A stretch of 64,000 bases of DNA from Thuidium tamariscinum (GCA_947034885.2 OX344750.2:47095821-47159820); one strand, 5' to 3'; shown: positions 50,456 to 62,519, numbered from the stretch's first letter. The notes: generated by a model not told the origin, from the sequence alone. Program-made: numbers and translations.

Positions 50456-51424
50456 TCTCCTCGAGACGAATCCACTCCAACCGAGCTCTCTTTAGGTGAA
50501 ACCCAAACCCCAGTCCAATGATCAATTGCACTGTAACCCTATTTCTTCAGAACGCCCTGGAAATCGCAGAAAATGAAACCATGGTGACGAGACATGATTT
50601 CAGAAACAGAGTTTGGAAAAGTTTCTCAATCACCACATTGGCGATGTTCACATGCGTGCTGTTGAGGAAAGATTGTGACGGTGGTCAGGAAGAGAAATGA
50701 AGTTTCGTATCGGGGGATTCGTATCCGCTCGGAAGAAAGCTTGCACTCCCGAATTGGATGCAGCTTGACTTGATTGCAAGCCTTGAGCGAGTTCCTCCTT
50801 CGCAATTCGGACCAAATTCTAGGGCATCGGTTTCTGCGCCCTCGTCACCGTCTAGCTTTGACGTAAGGTACGCTAACCCACCTCTCCCCTTTAAACCCTA
50901 AATGCCCAATCAACCATTTTTGTGGTCACTGCCCAAGTTCAAGCTTTGTTTTTTTAAATCTCATATTTTTTTCGTGTAATTTGTCAAGTTTTCTTTCCAT
51001 AACCAAAACAAAATTTTTGCCTTACGTGATTTTTCAAAGTCAAACACTTCAAGAAATGCTCATTGTGGACTGTTTGGTAAGTAAAATCTTGTCTATCAAA
51101 AGTCATCCCAACAAAATAATTCCATAGATGTGCAAGTCGATAAGGGGCTAATTGGTTGAAGTATGTAGTGAATGGATACAATTTGTTCTTATATTTGTCT
51201 TCCTAATGTACCTCAATTGAATGCAAGGCTTTGAAAATGATCTTCCATCACTCCAATCATCATCAATATTGGCATGCATATTCTTAACTATTCATCATTG
51301 CATTTGGTTCAAAAAAAAAATTCATCTTTGATGAGAAATTCAAATATAGGACCATAAATTCATTGTGCCCCCCCCCCAAAAAAAAATTCCATTTAAAAAA
51401 AATGAACATTGATTGAAGATATCT
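50456..51424. other. 5' flank of the DUF948-like gene, solo TTAA end
   Basis: Promoter side of the minus-strand gene, GC-richer up to ~50880. At 50891 the sequence TTAAACCCTAAATGCCCAA matches the left end of the element at 51425 (TTAACCCCTAAATGCCCAA). I found no partner end, so it is a fragment or a nested copy. The rest is AT-rich. Confidence 0.4.
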
Positions 51425-52067
51425 TTAACCCCTAAATGCCCAAAGCACCCAAATGTGGTGTCGAAGAAACTTTGAAGTTAAATAAAACCTTACCAAATTT
51501 CTAATTTTAGTAGTTTATATTTTTGAAAGATTTTTTTTGAAGTCTAGTTTTAGCATCGGTAATTCGATTTTGAAAATGAATGATTATGATTTTTCTATTC
51601 AAAATTTAGTACAAGGGTACCCATTGCAATCTTGACATTTGGTAGTGTTAAGGACTCTTGGAAATGAGCCTCAAATACACTAGATCTTAGAGAAAAAATC
51701 ACACTAAAAATTCATTTAAAAATATTGTAAAGTAGATTTTGAGAAGCCATAAATTGATTGGGGTTATGCTTGTTAGGCCCTTCAACCTCATTTTTTTGGT
51801 GACCAACTTTTTAGATTTGACATGCAAAAAGAGAGCTCAAAGATTTTCATAGTTTTTACACCCTCATGAACAAACATTATAATCTTTCAATCCGTAAGTG
51901 ATATTGTTGTACTTTCTTTTTCTATGTCATCTCTAATATGTCTACTTTGAATTTGTATGGTTACAATTCAAAAAAAATTGATTCAACTTATCAAAATGTT
52001 GGAATTTTGTTTAATTTAAAGCAAATTCTAAGAAGCTCAAAAGAGGCCTTGGGCATTTAGGGGTTAC
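51425..52067. repeat. TTAA-flanked element, copy C, 643 bp
   Basis: Left end TTAACCCCTAAATGCCCAA. The right end read inversely is GTAACCCCTAAATGCCCAA, identical but for one base in the outer TTAA. The terminal repeat is therefore ~18-19 bp. The interior is AT-rich and non-coding. The sub-terminal word ATGCCCAA differs from that of the other copies yet matches between the two ends, as expected for a true inverted-repeat pair. Confidence 0.75.
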
Positions 52068-54337
52068 ATCTATATGCCCAAAAATTTAGAAAACTGTAGA
52101 GTAGATTAATTTTGATAGTGGTGAATAAAATCTTTGTATCAGAATTTATAAAAATTGAATTAAAAAAATGTACTTCCATTTCAAAAATGATAATTTGGAG
52201 GTGATTTGGGAGGGAGTGGAGTCCTCTAGGACATTTTGGGATTGATTTCAAGACAAAGAAAACAATTATTTGAACTTGAATTCTTTAAGTTGTTTCAAAG
52301 AATATAGATGGAGATTTTCATTAGTTCAAATTAATATGGTTTTTGAAACTAACCTATGCAACATCCTTCAATCAATCAAATGATAAAAATATTTTCTTTA
52401 TTTAAGTTATAATTCTTGCATGATGATTGATCAAAATGGTCACACTTAATTCATAAATAAGTTAAATATACCTAATTTCAACCTCTACTTAATTGCATGA
52501 CTTTGTATATCAATTCATTATTGTATAACCTAATATTAAAATAGTCATTTGTGTCTTAATATATTTATATCAAATGAATAAGAGAAGAATGACAATTATC
52601 AATTTAGGGCCTAAAGTGAAGGTGAGATATGCATTGCTCAATGCCTTGTAATGCAATAAAGTAGGCCCAATCGCAACTAGGCGTAAAGACAACCTTATAT
52701 ATTTTTACCTTGATAAGCATTAAAGTCTTATATTATATTATAAAATTTCAATTCCCTTCTAAATCCTCAAAAATAAATGTTAGGTGTTAAACATTAATAA
52801 TTCTTTAGAACATTTTTTTGAATATACTTCATTGTATATTAGAATAGCCAAGAAAAATGATGAGTTAGAATATATATTATTTTTCAACAACCAAAAAATT
52901 CAATGTATATTATTTATTGCATGTAATGATGTTGGATGTGTTAGAAAATCTCTACTCCTTTCTTGTAATATATATAGAGGGTCATTTGTATTTATACTAA
53001 GTAAATTACTTCATCCTTATTTTGTTTCTTAATATAAGAGAAATAGCTCCATTTTTTTGTATTTGGTGTGAAATAAGGGATTTATTCATATTGGATTCTA
53101 TATGCAATTTCAAGTAGTTGGAGGAATGAAGTGGTCCATGCTCTGAAAGCATATCTTCATACAATGATGTATAATAGAAATATGAATGTATCTGCATTAT
53201 ATATTTTAAGATAGGGATGAATTTAGAACACTACCAATGTTAACTGCTTTTTAAAACTTTCATCTAATGAGAGCCCCAAAACTATAAATCAAACTAGATA
53301 TGATGCAAATTCTACTTGTCTTCTATGAAAAATTGATTGAAAGATGATTTGATGTGACCTACCTTTCTAAAAATCTAGATAAGTTCTTAAAAGAATACTT
53401 TACCATACCATACTTTAAAACATATTGGGGAGTGAATTTTAAGAAGAAAATTAAAAACCAACTTTTTCCTATTTTGGTAGATTAGCAAGCATGTATTTAC
53501 TCCTTAACCCCATAAGGGCAAAGGTGACATAATATATCCTCTTCAAATTTTCAATGGCAAATTCTCAATAGGATGAAACAACTCTATAAACTAGGATCTT
53601 ATAGAGTAACAACTTAACATATTTGTTGCATTGTTTAATTTTCAAATTCAAACGTAAAAAGTATTTAAAATTCTATTTAAGAAATGTAGTCTAATAGAAA
53701 AAAGAAGCAAATATAATGTTTTTTCAATGAAAGGAATAGTAGAGATGAAATAAACATATTTTCTTTGAGATTTTTAGTCTTTATTCTTTACAGGAAAACA
53801 AGATTTAAAAACAACAACTTGAATGTACTATTTGTTATGTTTTATAACAATACTCATTAACTTTCCTAGTATACTTTAAAATTAGGAAAATTAATTTTTA
53901 AATTGGTTGTATTTTTAAATTTAAAAAAAATGAATAATGTATATACCTTTTAAATGAAGGCATCCACCAAAGGAAATTCATTAAAAAATTCTCTTAGTAG
54001 GAGAATTCAAAAAGTACCAAAATCAAGAGAATATAGATACTTCAATTTTTTAATTAATTAAAAATAGGAGAATTTTAAATTTTAAAACAAAAATTATTCA
54101 TTTGTAGAAATTTTATAGAAATGAACATTTACCAAAAAACCCACCAAAGTAACTTTTTACATGTTTTGAAATATAAGCTAAAAGAAGCTCACTTTGTCGC
54201 CTTCTAGTCTTCTTTACCATGTAAATTAAAAATTTATAAAGATCCTTCATAGAATACCTACATGTTTATTAAAAGATCATTTTTTCCAAATTTTAGCTTT
54301 AAATTTGTTTATTTGGATATTCAATAGTACTAAAGGG
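52068..54337. other. AT-rich spacer with element fragments
   Basis: No gene. A lone TTAACCCCATAAGGGC end lies at 53504, without a convincing partner. Frames are short. Confidence 0.4.
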
Positions 54338-55032
54338 TGATCACAAGAAAGACCAATACTATTTTGCGTCACACTAGAAACAACAAAGTTGTCATCCACT
54401 ATAACTCTTGATTCTTGAAGTATGAATCTAATTAACTTGAAATTTTTATTAGATTTGTCTGACTTGATAATGTTTAAATCCCTTCACATTCAAAAAATTT
54501 CAAAAATCACTTTACATTTACATTTAAATTTAGCTAATTTGTCACACTTTGTAGTTTCAAGGTTTTTAGTAATGGGGAATACCCAGAATTAATTATGTAG
54601 TAATACAAATTTTTTGGTCTATTTCTACACTAGGTAGGCATGTACCTACAATAGAAAATATTTTAAGAAAAATTGATATTCTCTACATTCATACTAACAG
54701 GGCTCCCTTGTGCACATAGTTTTAACAATTGAAGATGGTTTGTAGATCATTCTTCTAGTGAAATCTCTTCATCATTAAGTTCTCCTAAATTTCCAATTTT
54801 TAATTTCTTTGAAAATTCTTTATCCTATTTTTTACAAATTAAAATGTCAAAGCAACTACCTATTTTCATGAAATTTTGCACTGTTTTAGTTCTCCTAGTT
54901 AGAGAATTTTTCTATGCTTTTCCTTCATAGAGTACCTTCCTCTTAAAGGTGCATATATTAATTATATTTTTCACATTAATTTTATTATTATTATATAGTA
55001 TTACAATGAGAATCATGAATACTGTAAAAAAG
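54338..55032. other. Possible fragment of the GGTGATTGCAAGAAA family
   Basis: GGTGATCACAAGAAAGACC followed by TACTATTTTGCGTC at 54338 resembles the ends of the elements at 55033, 57117 and 63005. No matching opposite end was found. The rest is AT-rich and non-coding. Confidence 0.3.
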
Positions 55033-55758
55033 GGTCGTTGCAAGAAACACTTACCATTTTTGGCTCAAAATGGCCTATTTCAATGAGTCTTGTGACTTTT
55101 AGAATAGTTTTTTCTTAAAAAAAATAAAATATGAATAATTTGAAGAGCAATGAAAATTTTGTGCCCTTTAAAATTTAGACCTAAGAAAATTTAACTCTAA
55201 AAGTAATGCACCAAAAAGCACAATAAAAAATACAATGAAAATAGACACTTTGATGTTCAATTTTCTTAAAATAGTAATTTAAAAAAAAAATAAAGTAAAA
55301 TAATTTAGTTTTCCTAACTTCAAGATGCTTCAATTCTCTTCAACCATTTTCATCTTTGATAAAAATAAATTGTGTTCTCTACACATCTGCAAAGGTAGTC
55401 CTTTTTGAGCACATGTGGAAGTTGGACAATTTACTATTTAAGAAAAATTCTTCATGGTCTTGTGTAACTTTTGAAAATGTCTTTGAATGCCAATTTTGAG
55501 CTTAAAATTTTCATTCTTGGATCAAAAGTAGGACTGAAATCCCCCCAAATGGCCAACAAAGACATCTAATCAGAGGTTGGTTAAAAATAGTTAGATAATT
55601 TTAAGCATTTCAAAAAATGACATTATCTCTTGAATTTTTATAGGTACCTTCATTTCAAGTTTTGTGTGAATTAGACAAACGATGCAAAAGTTATGAGTAA
55701 AAAAACACCTATCCAAGGCCAAGGGGACAAAAAATAGGACAAGTATTTCTTGCAATCA
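55033..55758 (+). repeat. GGTGATTGCAAGAAA-ended element, copy 1
   Basis: Left end GTCGTTGCAAGAAACACTT. The right end read inversely is GGTGATTGCAAGAAATACTT, giving inverted repeats around TTGCAAGAAA. The right end continues with CTATTTTTTGTCCCCTTGGC, which matches the left end of the copy at 57117 (CTATTATTGTCCCCTAGACC), so the copies are in opposite orientation. Non-coding; superfamily unknown. Confidence 0.5.
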
Positions 55759-55811
55759 CCAAAAATGCTACAAAAATTGCACACTTTTTCTTACAACGAC
55801 ACTAAAATCCC

Positions 55812-56743
55812 TTAACCCCTAAAGGACCATTGTCCCTTCGGGGGACAAATGCAATTTCGGGTAGGTACCTACGGGCTGAATTTTTGTCCTAATTTTTTGA
55901 AACTTTTTTTGGTGATAGAAAAATTGAATATCTTCATGAAGATATAATTTTTTTTCAATCAGTGCCCGGGAACAAACATTATGCCCAAATAAGCTCAAAA
56001 CAAGGGACGGCGGGTAGTTCAGGCAACAAAGAAAATTTTTGAATTTTTTTTTTTTGAATTTTTTTTCTTATATATTCTATTTTTGCCTATCTAGGAAGCA
56101 TTGATTCATTTTATTTGGATTTGTTATGAGAAAGTTATCAACATTCTTGTTTTTCGGGCAATTAGAGCATTTTCTTGAAAAAAATAACTTGTAGGATTCA
56201 TTTCTGGATGCAATTTTTGCAATTTTTCAAAAAAATAAAATTTTCATGGTTTATCTTAATTGCTAGAACAATCTCACCAATAGGATTAGTGCATTTTAAT
56301 TCCATTTAAAAGATATTAATATTTTAGATTTTCCTTCTATCTCATACCTACTTCTACTTAACATTTTTTTAAGAATGAAAATTAAGTTTTTTTGAATTTC
56401 TTTATTTTTTCCTAGATTCTCAACTCAATTTATCACTATAAATAATTAAAGCTCAAAACTCTTTAGTGCAAAATTTTTAAGTTAAAAATGTTCAAAGTTG
56501 AAAAATCCACTCCGGCAATGTGCTGAAAAACTTATTTTTCTCACTTTAAATGCAAGTATCTTGCATTCTATGTGGTCAAAAATTCTGAATTTTTTTCCAC
56601 ACTATCTTAGACTAGTGAGGTATAAGATCCTACGGTTAGATGTGGAAAAAAATTAATTAAAATATTTTTTTACTCTTTGCTATAAAATTGACAGTTTTTA
56701 GTGTTTTGGGGCAGAAAATAGGGCTTGGTCCTTTAGGGGTTAA
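55812..56743 (+). repeat. TTAA-flanked element, best-preserved copy B, 932 bp
   Basis: Both ends carry the same 18 bases read inward, TTAACCCCTAAAGGACCA, including the TTAA target. A sub-terminal palindrome (GTCCCTTCGGGGGAC) follows the left end. The interior is AT-rich and shows no transposase frame. Diverged copies are at 2362-3534 (reverse), 32773-33342 (same direction) and 35567-36143 (reverse). The TTAA flank with CCC...GGG termini is the hallmark of piggyBac insertions. Note that CCCTAAA is also the plant telomere unit, but here it occurs once per end, not as an array. Confidence 0.8.
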
Positions 56744-57116
56744 ATTGGCAAGTGTGATATAAAATTGGGGATTGTTTCTAAATGGTAAAATATTTTTTAA
56801 ATACTTCAAAAAAATAATTTAAGGTGTATAATAGTCTATTAGAAAAAAAAATTAGACTCTTTAGAAGGTTGCCAAGGTTTGCCAAGGTAGTCTATAGAGA
56901 GAGCCCTACTGAGCTAGAAAAAGTATAAGATCTTTAACGAAATTGCGATTTATCTTGTATGAATATCTTTAATGTCAACTAGAAAGTTTAGCTTTTGTCT
57001 AATTGAATACAAGTGCTTGTGTAATATTTAGGCTGGGACATTTGGCTGCACAACCTATATTATTGTACTAATGACATTGGGTGCACCATACCTATAGGAA
57101 AAAATTCTTGCCCATG

Positions 57117-58056
57117 GGTGATTGCAAGAATGACTTGTCCTATTATTGTCCCCTAGACCTTGGACACGTGGTTAACTGGTTATTTTCTCAAAAAATTTGC
57201 ATAGTATGTCCATTTTTTATGAAATTTGAAATGAAAGTACAAACAATAGTTTTAAACATTGTGTAATTTTTTGAAATTTAAAAAAATTATTTTATTACTT
57301 TTAAACTAACCCCAATTGGATGTCTACATTGGCCATTTTGAGGGGTCTTAGTACTATTTCCAACCTTAAATTGAAAATTTGAAGGTGGAAATTGGGATAC
57401 AAAGATTTCTACTATAGTTACACAAGCTTGTAAAGAGATTTTCTAAAATAATAAAGTATTCACCTTCCACATGTGCTCAAAGTGCACTACCAAGGTACAC
57501 TTGTAGAGAATACAATTTTTTTTGAAGGTGAAAATCAGCAAGAAGAAGCACCTTCATGTAAAAAAAGATTGAATTCTTTTTGTTTATTTTTTTGAATTTT
57601 TTTTACTATTTTAAAAAAATTTCCAAACTTACTACCTACTTTCTTGTATTTTTCATCACTCTTTGAGAGAGCATAACTTTTAGAGATAAATTTTCCTAAG
57701 TTAGAATTTTCACCCACATACTATTTAGAGTGCTCTATAGATTATCCATATTTTATTTCATTAAAAACAAATTTATTCCCAAAGTCATAGTATTATAGTA
57801 CTCGGGCCATTTGAAGACAAAAATGTTAAGTCATTCTTCCAATCGCCCCCATACCAAATTACTGTAATTTTGAGCTCTTTTAGCACTTTTTAGCAGCCTT
57901 TTTGGAGAGTCCAATTTTTTTTTAATGTATAAGTACTTTCTTTATAAATTTCAAGTCATTTGAAGCCAAAATGCAAAAATTATGGCCTTAAAACAAATCA
58001 CTATACAAAGTGTAATGCAAAATAGTACAACTGTTTTTTACAATCACTCATAATTT
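57117..58056 (-). repeat. GGTGATTGCAAGAAA-ended element, copy 2
   Basis: Left end GGTGATTGCAAGAATGACTT. A diverged right end near 58035-58056 reads inversely as ATGAGTGATTGTAAAAAACA. The first ~55 bases match the reversed right end of the copy at 55033-55758. Non-coding. Confidence 0.45.
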
Positions 58057-59926
58057 TTGTTATTTTCAAAAAATGTTTCAAACAATCATGTCATAAATTG
58101 AGATCATAGAAACTTACTCAAACCTTGAACAGTCTCCTGAGCCTGTGACTCTTGGTCCTTTAAGAGTAACCTAATTACTAGTAATTATGCAAGGAATCTC
58201 CTCAGACAAGTAGATACAAGACTAGAAGCCAAATATTCCAGCTTTCCTTGTGCTTAATTTAAAGGCAAAATTGAGTAATTTACACTAACTACTAATACAA
58301 GTTAGCAACTCTGACTGTAACGAAGACATTTTCATTTTATGCGAGTATGAACTAATATTTCAAAATTGGCATGCACGAGCCCAAAGATGATTCTGTTAGC
58401 TCTATCCACTCGACTGATTAAACGATATTTTATTTGCAATCTTGCATCTTAGCCTGCTGAACTTCCAAGACGCAGTCTAGTTAAGCTCCCATGCCGTTGA
58501 TTTATACGGAGTAGTAATTATCAAGAATGCTATGTACAAATGCACCAAGCTAATTGCAGACTGAGGCTCTCCTACTTCGGCTCAATTGATTTCTGCACAA
58601 ATCTTGCAAGTGGTTCCGAAAATTCTCTTGGATTCATGAATCGCAATATTTTGCGGTCCAGTAACTGGGAGTCCTCACATTTTAAATCAGCTGCAAGTCC
58701 AGAAATGTACGTGAACCATTTTTGCAAATCCATGGAGAGAGATTTCTGAGCATTAATTTCTATGCTCATCAGCTATATATTATATTCATTCAACACGATC
58801 TAGCTTGTTCGAATGTCACTACGAAGTCAGGTACCACCTGATTCCACAGCAAATACGGCTACACAGGCGCATCAGGAGAAAGCACTGGCCGCGAATCCAA
58901 AGCGACTAATTAGTGAATGCTACATATACTGTAGACAGGCACCAGCAGACCAGCAATTCCACTGGGAGCCGTGGAGCTTTTGCCTCCCGGGGCTGAACAG
59001 TCTGTGCAGGCTAAACCAGCAATGCTCTAGCCCCACCATTACCCGAGTGAGCTTCAACTGAAAGCAGCTTCTTCAGATCCTGTAGAGATTACAGAATGAA
59101 TGGGGGCTTGAGTAGGGTTGCACATACTCACCTGAACTTGAGAAAGTAAAGCCGCTAGCTATGGACACTAAATGTGCAATGCATGCAGAGAATTCTTGTA
59201 TGTACGATAATTGCAATTGTTCATCATTCCTTAGAATTTTGTATGTAAGACAATTTGGTGATTTCATGCAAGAACTTATTTTGTAATAATAAGTTCTATA
59301 ACAAAAAATTCACAATTTGTTATCATGTTTTCTTTTCAGGTGCAATTTGGCATAAGAAAACCAAAAACAAGCCTTGCTTTAGGTCTATGACTACCGATTT
59401 TAAGCCAGCTCACGACCTATCACTTTGTATATTGTTTGTTTGCAACTACATATGAGGGACAAAATTTACATGTATCTTCACAAGATGATGTCATATGTCT
59501 AGAATTCTAGAAATACAACTTACACAAACAGAGTTGCATATATAACTTTGATTACTCAGTCAAGCAATGTAAGTTGCAACTCCTTTGAGAATCCAAAATC
59601 CAATCGATCTACTGTAGCGATCGAACTTTTATTGATTTATTTATGATCACGTACTCCGTCACGATAATGTCTGAGCCGTGCGTGCCTCAAGCATCACCTA
59701 CTGGATCGAAGAAAATCCCAAATCCATTTCCAGGCGAAGTCGATCACATGTATCCATCTTACTACACGTACCAAGTGCCTGCCGGGATTCGGATGTTCAG
59801 ATGCACTTCGAAGTGAAGTCATATCCACCTTGTGATAACTGAAAGGCGATGTGCTATAAAGTATATACTTGCTAGATGAACTAATTGCAGACTAGCTTGC
59901 TCCGGGATTACTTTCTTCAATTCTAG
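58057..59926. other. Intergenic, one small unassigned frame
   Basis: From about 58140 composition becomes more balanced. The minus-strand frame 58572-58769 has 65 codons, and the stretch LQKWFTYISGLAADLKCEDS then LLDRKILRFMNPREFSEPLA looks protein-like and helix-rich. It has no supported start, splice sites or family, so it may be an exon of an unannotated gene or chance. The remainder to 59926 probably includes the 3' UTR of the secreted repeat protein. Confidence 0.25.
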
Positions 59927-60526
59927 CTATGGCATGGGTGGAACGCACCGGTATTTGTGTTTGCTCAAAGGTCCACAGGCAGAGTGGGCAGGGTGACGCG
60001 CTTCCTGAACCGAAGGACCGACAGGGGGGACTTCCTCAGGAGCGGGGGTCTTGATGGGGATCTTCATCGGGGGCACGCACCGGTATTTGTGCTGTCCCAG
60101 TGGGCCGCAGTCGGAGGAGTTCTCGGGGAGGACTTGGGCGTCGTGTACTACTGCAGCGGCTTCTTGAGGAGCAGTGGTCTTCGTGGTGGTCTCCATTGGT
60201 GGCACGCATCGGTATTTGTGCCTTCCCAGAGGGCCGCAGTCGGAGTGGTCTTGAAGATCGACTTCGGAGAGGACTTGGGCGTCTTCTACGACTGCGGCCA
60301 GCTCCGGAGTGCTAGGAGTGTGACTTGAGGGGGGCCCGTCGAAGGAATCGTAGCGAAACTGGAAGCGTCCCCTAGCTGGGGCGTCGGCCTCGAATCGTAA
60401 CTTCGTCGCGGTGCTCTCTACGTCGAGATCGAGCATGGTGCGTTGTGGTCGAGCGGCTTCACCGTGAAGTGCGAGTGCCAAGAGCAGGAGGCAGTAGCGT
60501 GTGGCAGTCCGACGTTTCCACACCAT
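59927..60526 (-). CDS. Secreted protein with three cysteine-loop peptide repeats
   Basis: A 199-aa single-exon frame. Start: the ATG at 60526 is chosen because it is followed by basic residues and a hydrophobic core (YCLLLLALAL, 11-20) and then HGEA, a typical signal peptide with cleavage near residue 24. An in-frame ATG 19 codons upstream would bury the signal. After an acidic/Arg-rich spacer come three copies of a 17-residue unit: SDCGPLGRHKYRCVPPM (95-111), SDCGPLGQHKYRCVPPM (138-154) and SACGPLSKHKYRCVPPM (182-198, one residue before the stop). Each has two Cys nine apart (97/107, 140/150, 184/194), enough for one disulfide loop. Linkers are 26-27 residues, and the word DAQVL occurs before units 1 and 2. 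Variation falls in the linkers and at loop positions 3, 7 and 8, so the units look selected. I know no named family with this motif. A multi-copy peptide-hormone or defence-peptide precursor is inference. Confidence 0.75.
   Translation of the reverse strand: MVWKRRTATRYCLLLLALALHGEAARPQRTMLDLDVESTATKLRFEADAPARGRFQFRYDSFDGPPSSHTPSTPELAAVVEDAQVLSEVDLQDHSDCGPLGRHKYRCVPPMETTTKTTAPQEAAAVVHDAQVLPENSSDCGPLGQHKYRCVPPMKIPIKTPAPEEVPPVGPSVQEARHPAHSACGPLSKHKYRCVPPMP
59933..60244 (-). repeat. Three in-frame peptide units, ~130-bp spacing
   Basis: The units are encoded at 60194-60244, 60065-60115 and 59933-59983. At DNA level the strongly shared word is the one encoding HKYRCVPPM, which differs little between units. 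Units 1 and 2 also share part of the linker, so duplication of a ~43-codon module is likely. Confidence 0.85.
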
Positions 60527-61510
60527 GGTGCTGATCGATCTGCAGTTCCTGCATCGCATGAGGGTACATAATTTGTTAGACACCGATCGAGCTTTCCCAG
60601 GATACTCTGCTCAACATGGTGACGCTATTCTAGCTTTCGCCCCCTGAAACATAGGGACTGATCGGTAGCATAGAACAGGATGAACACGTTCTCGCTCAAT
60701 CCGGCACAGGCCCTGATAATAAATTAACAGAAATATATAGAGAGCGAAATGGACCCCAATGGCCGAATATGCATACCGATCGAACTTGTGAACCCTTGGG
60801 AGCACTGGAGTTCGAGATCCGGCAAAGCAAATTGAAATAATAGACAGCGAACCCACAAGACTGGAAGAAAGATTTAATTGCTGCGATCGATTGCAGCGAT
60901 TCTATGCGGGCATGTCTAGTTCAGAGTATGTAATCCGAAACCTTACGCTGTTTCGGAGCTGCAATTCAAGACGGATATATATCTAGAGCTTAAGCAAACA
61001 ATGCAAATAAACACGCACAAAATTTATTACATATTATCAGAATCGAAGAAACAGAATCGCAGTAATTTCGTTGCTACAGCGATACATTCACTTCATGATA
61101 GACTTCTAGCGCCCAAGCAAACAGTGCACAAATGGCCACGCACAAATGATCAAAGGCGATGTTGATTAGCAAGACATCTATGAACAAAAGTGAGCAAATC
61201 AGCAAAAAAATTCTCAGACTACCGTCCAGAAAGCTAGCAGGGGACTATCTAGAATTAGGATCCCTCACCTCTCTCTCGCTCAATCACAAGCTGCGACACA
61301 TCGCTCACTCCAAAGCACAGGAAAATATCCTTACCACCACAATTCAATTCAAGCTGCTGAGAATCACAAAGAGCTAGCTGAAGCACAAGACTGCCTTTGA
61401 GATTGTTCGAGAGAGTCCCTCTGATTGAGAGACAGAGAAAGAGATGGAAACAAAGAGCGAGAGAATGGGGTGGATGAAGCGGAAGGGAGGGGCTCGATAT
61501 TTGTAGCTTC
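60527..61510 (-). promoter_or_regulatory. Probable 5' UTR/intron and promoter of the secreted protein
   Basis: On the minus strand a CT-rich segment at about 61380-61490 follows a TATA-like word, TACAAATATC, near 61495-61505. This resembles a plant core promoter and leader. A likely splice acceptor (GATGCAG) lies ~20 bases before the ATG at 60526, so a 5' UTR intron spanning much of 60550-61380 is plausible. No open frame here is convincing. Confidence 0.3.
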
Positions 61511-62270
61511 GGAATTGCATTGGTAAGTTGGAAATGTAACTAGTGATCGGAGGTCGTCTCGATCCGATCTAGACTTCCAGACACGATTGAGATCGAATTG
61601 ACATGGTGATGCATCGCTCTTGATAGTTGCAACTGGTACGTAACTTTAGGCGTTGAATCATTCTGCGCAGTCAATGAATTTGGTGCAAGCTGTCGAGTTG
61701 AAGTCACGTCAAGAACTGTCCGCTTGCTTAACTTACCATGGGTTTCATTTTCAGTTGAGCCTGCATGCACCAGGCAGCTGGTAATTAAGCTGGTTCACGA
61801 AATTCATGGCTGGTATACTCACTATAGTGTGGTTCAGCGTTCAATTCTGGGGAAGATTGCGGAGCTGCCATGCCACGGCCCGCCCCGGAAGGATTTGCCT
61901 CCTCTTTGCAAAAGCACCCAGGTTATTTTTTCAAAGGCACCGGTTACATCCTCTCCACCTCTCCATTAGAAAAACATATCCTCCCCGATTTCCTCTGGTA
62001 TCAAATTCTTGGCAGTCACTTATATTGAAACGATAGCAAGATTGTAGTCTACGCTACAATCTTGCTCAAGATTACGAAGTCTTATTAACTTTAAATTAAA
62101 ATCGAAATTTTATTACATGGGGCCATGGAACAAATACATAGGGTGGAGCTACGGTTGGCTGCCACAATTTGCCCTAAAGCAATACCCAAGCTCACCCTCT
62201 CCAAGCACTCCATGAGAGAAAATGGGAGGCCTCTGGAGGGCCACTCCATAGCTCTTCAATTTTTTTTGGC
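61511..62270. other. Intergenic
   Basis: No gene recognised. Composition is more balanced up to ~62050. Short frames at 61724-62036 overlap in two phases and have no family. Confidence 0.4.
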
Positions 62271-62519
62271 TTAACCCCTGAGCGCCCAGAGCGAATTCAC
62301 TGAAATCCAAACCTTTCCAAACTCATTCCACTTACACTTTCTTTTAAGAAGAAATCCACATAATCCAACCGTACCGATTGGTAGTCAAGAGAGACCCAGA
62401 GGTTTGGGGAAAAGGACATGTCCTTCGACCGTACCACTCAAAAGATTATAATAGTCAAACAAGAAAGTTTTTCAAATTAGAGAGGCCAAATTTGGGGCGC
62501 TTGGGCGCTCAAGGGTTAA
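62271..62519. repeat. TTAA-flanked element, copy E, 249 bp
   Basis: Left end TTAACCCCTGAGCGCCCA. The right end read inversely is TTAACCCTTGAGCGCCCA. TTAA lies at both borders. It is the shortest copy and non-coding. The sub-terminal word GAGCGCCCA is specific to this copy but matched at both ends. Confidence 0.75.

Noticed and set aside
55812-55830. CCCCTAAA read as a telomere-repeat tract
   Set aside because: There is only one CCCTAAA unit per element end, always beside TTAA and paired with an inverted partner. It is not an array.
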